Part shown: piece by piece, positions 60,273 to 64,000 of the stretch
How positions within the stretch are numbered: the stretch's first letter is position 1
Layout: every line of letters begins with the position of its first letter
Assembly: GCA_048595745.1 (NCBI GenBank)
Contig: CP184361.1
Length of the DNA: 64,000 bases
Direction: 5' to 3' (one strand)
Source of the DNA: Aquipseudomonas alcaligenes_A
GTDB taxonomy: Bacteria > Pseudomonadota > Gammaproteobacteria > Pseudomonadales > Pseudomonadaceae
Notes under the pieces: model-generated
Databases searched by the model: none
Told to the model about the DNA's origin: nothing
The model's input: only the letters and a program-made list of their open reading frames with translations
Made by a program: the position numbers and the translations under genes

Positions 60273-61138
60273 GCCAACAACCCCACGATCTGCAGCAGGA
60301 GCGCGAGCTGCTGGAGCATTTCCGCCAGCACAGCCAGGGCGAGCCTTCCGCCGCCGTGGATGCGCTGATCCTCGATGCCGCGCGCCAGGCCGTGAGCCCG
60401 CCGGCACCCCGGCCGAATCCTGTCCAGCGCCTGCATGCCTGGTTGTTCGGCGTCGGTAGCCGTACCCGCTGGTCGGTGGCCGTGGCGGGTCTGGCCGTCG
60501 TCGGTATCGGTCTCAACCTGGCGCTGCATACCCGCGATCAGTTGCCGCAAACCTACGACGCGCCGGCGCCGGCACTGCAGGAAATGGCTCCGGTCATGGA
60601 AGCGCGCAAGCAGAGCGCCGAGCCTGAGTATAAGAAGGCCGAGCAGGCGCAGCGCTCGAGCGCAGGCTCGACTTCTTTTGCCGTCTCGCCGGCGGCCAAC
60701 GCCGCGCCAAGACCGATAGCACCGCCCACGCCGCAGGTCGCAGCGCCTGCTGGGGCGCTGGCTGATTCCGTAGCGCCGGTCGAGACCGATGTGGCTCGTG
60801 ATCAGGCCCAGCCGACTGCCATGCTCAAGCAGAAGGCCCAGGCCGCAGCCAGAAGCAGTGAGGCTCTAGAAAAGCCCCTGGCAGATGCATCGCCCAAGGT
60901 GCTGCAAGAGACACTTAACGAGGACCAGCTGGCCGAAACCCTGGGGCATTCCGCCGTGCCTGAGGCGCCGCCACTGGAGCAGCGCCTACGCACTGTGCTG
61001 CAGCTGCGGCGCGAGGGTAAACAGGCCGAGGCGGACAGGCTGCTGGCCGCGCTGAAGCAGGAATTCCCGCAGCTTGACCTGGACTCAGAGCTGACGCGCC
61101 TGCAACGCGAAGCAGAAAAGCCGGCGAGTTCCCGCTAG
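60269..61138 (+). CDS. Putative membrane anti-sigma protein
   Basis: 289 residues. A cytoplasmic N-terminus of about 65 residues precedes one membrane helix (WSVAVAGLAVVGIGLNLAL) and a long Ala/Pro/Gln-rich periplasmic part, with a helical end (LEQRLRTVLQLRREGKQAEADRLLAALKQEF). No zinc-binding anti-sigma motif is visible, so the assignment rests on the ATGA overlap with the ECF sigma gene and the one-helix layout. Confidence 0.65.
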   Translation: MSQQPHDLQQERELLEHFRQHSQGEPSAAVDALILDAARQAVSPPAPRPNPVQRLHAWLFGVGSRTRWSVAVAGLAVVGIGLNLALHTRDQLPQTYDAPAPALQEMAPVMEARKQSAEPEYKKAEQAQRSSAGSTSFAVSPAANAAPRPIAPPTPQVAAPAGALADSVAPVETDVARDQAQPTAMLKQKAQAAARSSEALEKPLADASPKVLQETLNEDQLAETLGHSAVPEAPPLEQRLRTVLQLRREGKQAEADRLLAALKQEFPQLDLDSELTRLQREAEKPASSR

Positions 61139-61190
61139 GCATCGGGCAGAGCGGTAGAATGCTGCCCTCAACCGCGCAGGGAGCCGCGCC

Positions 61191-63653
61191 ATGGCCAATA
61201 TGGAAACCCCGGAAGAAGCCGCAGAGTCGCTGGGCAAGCTTGTGATCAAGCTGCTCTGGGAGCTGGTCAAGCTGGTGCTGCCCATTGTCGCCGTGGCCAT
61301 GCTCGCGCCCTGGGCGGCGCTGGCTCTGGTGGCCACGTTCGCGCTGCTCACAGGGCTGTGCGCTCGACTGGGCTGGCGCCGCGTGGCTGCGGTCCTGAGC
61401 TGGCTGCTGACCGCTGCGGTGATCGGTCTGAGCTTCTCTCTGTTCGCCTGGCTGTCGGCCTGGTGGGCGGTGCCGCTTTGCGCGCTGCTGCTGTTGGTCG
61501 GCCTGGCGCTGGTGGCCGGCTACGAGAAGCGTCTCGGCCTGGCCAAGGCCAAGCCGCAAATAGCCGAAATCGCCACCTCGAACGGCTCCAGCGCCTGGGG
61601 CGGTGGTGATCTGCAGACGCCGGAAGGCGAGACCATCCGCACCTTCGCCTGGGGCGAGATCGCCATGGGCGGGCCGACCTACGGCAGCTACCTGTTCCCC
61701 GATGGCGTGCTGCTGGAGGGCCTCGGTGCCTCGGTACGCTTTTCCGCCAGCGGCCGCTACTTCGCCGCACCGCTGCCAAGCCGCGGGCGCTGGGGCCTGT
61801 TGATTCTCGACCGCCAGCAGCGGCGTGTTTATCGCAATGCCGAGATCGACGAATTCTGGGAGATCGACGAGTTCAGCGACGAGGCTATCGGCGGTCGGTA
61901 CAGCCCGCTGGTGGGTAACCAGGGTTATCGCATGCCGCTGGCCGAGCTGCTGGCGCAGAGCGAGGGCGTCGACCTGGTGGCCGTGCGTGACCTGTGGCTG
62001 GAGCCGGGCTGGTTGGTGGAGCTGGGCGGGCGCGATTTCCCCGCGCCGGCCGCTGCGCATCGCCTGCGTGGTGTGCCGTACCTGCCGGAAACCCTGCGCG
62101 AGCTGGAGGACCCGCTGCAGCCGCTGCGCTACCCGGCGCTGCGTCTGGAGATCGATGGCGAACCCAGCGACCTGCTGCTGGCGGCTGACGAGCTGCCGCT
62201 GTGGCGCGACGACGGCCAGGCCCTGGTCTGCCGTATCGGCCGCGCCTGGCCGAAGACACTCTGGCTCTGGCAGGCCGGGCAGGGTTGGCGCGAGTTGCCC
62301 GAGCCCTGGGTGGCCGCCGAGGCGGAACCGGGGCTGCTCTGGGATGAACCCTGCGCGCTGCGCCAGACGGAGCTGCATCTGCAGGGGCGCCTGGCGACGG
62401 CGCAGCTCGACCACCTGGGCTTCGGTTACCAGCTGCAGCATTACTATGGTGAAGTAGAAACCCTCATTGGTCATGACCCAGAAGGACGCCTCCTGCTCGG
62501 TGAACAGCAGGGCGCCGGGTTGACCCGCGTCCTGCCGCTGGAGGCCAAGGGCGTGCGTGGCGAGGGCGCTGTGCTCGGCGAGGCGATGACGGGCGGCGAG
62601 TCGCCGCGCTTCGAGTGGCGCCGCGACAGCCGCGAGGGTCGCCTGGGCGCCTATGTCTGTCGGATCGGCGACTGGCAGCTGGAGGGTGAATGGCTGCTCG
62701 ATCATCGGGTGTCCGACTGCGGCCGCTACCTGGCCTTGATCGCGTTTGCCGAGGCGCCGGCGGTGCCGCACAGGCTCTGCGTCGCGGATCTGCAGCGGCG
62801 TACCCTGCTGGAGTTCGCGCAGCGCCCGCTGATCGCCGGATTGCTGGGTTTCCGTGCGGGCGTGTTGAGCCTGGCCTGCATTGTGGGGCGGCTGGGGCGT
62901 GAGGAGCGGGACACGGCCCTGCATCGTTACGACCAGGCAGCGCCGGCAGCCGAACAGGCGGCAGGCTTCGTCGAGCGAGACGAACACTCGCGGCTGTATC
63001 TGCGCAGCCTCGCGCTGCGCGTCGCTGCGGACGGTCTGCAGGCGCTACCGGGCTGGCGCCTGGTGGAGTGTCCGCAGGTGGCCAATGCCGACGGCGACTT
63101 CATCCTGCCGGCCCCGGGAGGGCGGGATGCCGCCTGGCTGTTCGGGGCGCAGAGCGAGTATCGCGACGGCTATCCGCGTGAGCGCCACCCGCGCGGTGAC
63201 GGCTGTCTGCTCACTGCTTCGGGGATGGGCCTGGCCGATGTCGGCCCCGCGATGATCTGGTCGGAAGATGGTCGCTACCTGGTGCTGACCCGCCATGTAC
63301 CCCGCCTGCAGGCAGTCGAGAGTGCCGACAGCGACCGCTGGCACCTGCTGCTGCTCGACCTACAGGCGCGCACGCTGCGCCAGGGTGAGCAACACCTCGG
63401 CTGCATGCCGCATTTCCTGCGCTTCGACGCCCACGGTCTCGAATGGCGGGTCCTGCCCACCGACTGGGAGCACGAAGATTCCGCTTCCGAATGGCAGGCT
63501 TGTCGCCAACCGCTGGGGGCGCTGCTGGCGCTGCCCGCGGTCGCGCTGCAGCCCTGTGGCGAGCTCTGGCTGCCGGCTGCGGAACTGGCGCGTGGCGAAC
63601 AGTGGCAGGGCCTGGATCGCCGGCATCTGCAGGCCTGGTGCAACATGAGGTAA
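61191..63653 (+). CDS. Large membrane protein of unknown function
   Basis: 820 residues. The first ~120 hold three to four hydrophobic segments (LVKLVLPIVAVAMLAPWAALALVATFALL; VAAVLSWLLTAAVIGLSFSLFAWLSAWWAVPL; LLLVGLALVAGY). The remaining ~700 are soluble, rich in Trp, Leu, Gly and Arg, with recurring strand-turn units such as FSASGRYFAAPLPSRGRWGLLILDRQQRRVYR and VSDCGRYLALIAF, SEDGRYLVLTRHV, suggesting a beta-propeller or similar. No known family recognised. ATG 61191 follows GGGAGCC. Confidence 0.75.
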   Translation: MANMETPEEAAESLGKLVIKLLWELVKLVLPIVAVAMLAPWAALALVATFALLTGLCARLGWRRVAAVLSWLLTAAVIGLSFSLFAWLSAWWAVPLCALLLLVGLALVAGYEKRLGLAKAKPQIAEIATSNGSSAWGGGDLQTPEGETIRTFAWGEIAMGGPTYGSYLFPDGVLLEGLGASVRFSASGRYFAAPLPSRGRWGLLILDRQQRRVYRNAEIDEFWEIDEFSDEAIGGRYSPLVGNQGYRMPLAELLAQSEGVDLVAVRDLWLEPGWLVELGGRDFPAPAAAHRLRGVPYLPETLRELEDPLQPLRYPALRLEIDGEPSDLLLAADELPLWRDDGQALVCRIGRAWPKTLWLWQAGQGWRELPEPWVAAEAEPGLLWDEPCALRQTELHLQGRLATAQLDHLGFGYQLQHYYGEVETLIGHDPEGRLLLGEQQGAGLTRVLPLEAKGVRGEGAVLGEAMTGGESPRFEWRRDSREGRLGAYVCRIGDWQLEGEWLLDHRVSDCGRYLALIAFAEAPAVPHRLCVADLQRRTLLEFAQRPLIAGLLGFRAGVLSLACIVGRLGREERDTALHRYDQAAPAAEQAAGFVERDEHSRLYLRSLALRVAADGLQALPGWRLVECPQVANADGDFILPAPGGRDAAWLFGAQSEYRDGYPRERHPRGDGCLLTASGMGLADVGPAMIWSEDGRYLVLTRHVPRLQAVESADSDRWHLLLLDLQARTLRQGEQHLGCMPHFLRFDAHGLEWRVLPTDWEHEDSASEWQACRQPLGALLALPAVALQPCGELWLPAAELARGEQWQGLDRRHLQAWCNMR

Positions 63654-63722
63654 AGCCTGCGGCTTGCCAGATCGCGGGTCTGGGGCGAGCATGGAGGCAT
63701 TCTTCAGGCAAACCTGCTGATC

Positions 63723-64000
63723 ATGAACCTTATTCGCCCGATGGCCCTGGGCCTGGTCGTCACCCTGCTGGCGGCCTGTGACCAGGCGCCGGCGCCGCCC
63801 AAGCCGACCCCGGCGCCAGAACCCGCCGCTCCTGCCGTGGAGCAACCCAAGGTGCCCGCTCCGCCAGCCGAGGTGGAGCGCACCGTCGAGGCCAAGCCGG
63901 AGCAACCGCCCGAGGCACCCCGACAGGAACCCCGAGTCCGTGCCGCGCCGCCGGACAAGGCGCCGGTCGAAGCCCGCGTGTTGCCCAAGCCTGCCCAGAA
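63723..64000 (+). CDS. Proline/alanine-rich lipoprotein, 3' end outside the window
   Basis: At least 92 residues, frame open to the window edge. The lipobox is VTLLAAC, after which a Pro/Ala/Glu-rich linker begins. It is probably a secreted or outer-membrane lipoprotein whose functional domain lies downstream. The ribosome site is weak. Confidence 0.7.
   Translation, partial: MNLIRPMALGLVVTLLAACDQAPAPPKPTPAPEPAAPAVEQPKVPAPPAEVERTVEAKPEQPPEAPRQEPRVRAAPPDKAPVEARVLPKPAQ

Noticed and set aside
60915..62987. A 690-codon minus-strand open frame
   Set aside because: Antisense to two plus-strand genes; Gln/Ala/Arg-rich shadow composition.

Overview
The window is a stretch of a high-GC gammaproteobacterial chromosome, almost certainly Pseudomonas. 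The run ACC-deaminase-like / CNB-rhodanese / DUF1853 / NAD kinase / metallophosphatase / rhomboid / DUF1315 / DUF2797 / pepN and the ETF-QO / etfBA / PlaF-like block both match Pseudomonas gene order as I remember it. I see no rRNA, tRNA, CRISPR array, insertion sequence or phage gene. Products are inferred from sequence motifs and family knowledge; no database search was run.

Layout. (1) 1-10332: conserved housekeeping genes, mostly on the + strand with ATGA-type overlaps, ending in pepN. (2) 10680-19433: an envelope/export locus with a DUF1302 beta-barrel, two tandem DUF1329 paralogues separated by a strong terminator, a Ycf48-like Asp-box protein and an MMPL/RND transporter. (3) 19520-33421: a surface-glycan locus. 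A tightly overlapping minus-strand operon encodes a Wzz-like protein, SDR, Wzx-like flippase, AsnB-like amidotransferase, methyltransferase, Wzy-like protein and WecG/TagA transferase. It diverges from a plus-strand set with an unknown GT-B-like protein, a GT4, a small ORF and WecB, and a second O-antigen polymerase/ligase-like gene closes the locus. A decayed ORF lies in the divergent region. (4) 33549-40293: ETF-QO and etfBA, divergent around a PsrA-type box, then a PlaF-like lipase, a periplasmic binding protein and two DUF4398/OmpA lipoproteins. (5) 40490-57904: a MocR-type regulator next to a large accessory cluster. (6) 57969-64000: a vWFA lipoprotein, an ECF sigma factor with a putative anti-sigma partner, a large membrane protein of unknown function and a truncated proline-rich lipoprotein.

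The most interesting part is 41939-57904, which looks like an undescribed fatty-amine biosynthetic cluster. It encodes a fatty-acyl-AMP ligase, a stand-alone ACP, an acyl-CoA-dehydrogenase-like enzyme and an 872-residue fusion. The fusion joins a class III aminotransferase to a domain resembling cyanobacterial acyl-ACP reductase, with that enzyme's catalytic cysteine conserved. These four correspond to the TamT/TamB/TamP/TamH set that makes the fatty-amine tail of tambjamines, but no bipyrrole genes are present. Added to them are three membrane di-iron desaturases, a ferredoxin-type reductase, a Baeyer-Villiger-type flavin monooxygenase, a HIT hydrolase, an amidase and a LuxR-type regulator. 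A near-identical dyad (TACTCC-N4-GGMGTA) occurs in both promoter regions of the cluster and is a candidate site for that regulator. The inferred logic is activation of a fatty acid onto ACP, desaturation, reduction to the aldehyde, transamination to a poly-unsaturated amine, and further oxidation or acylation.
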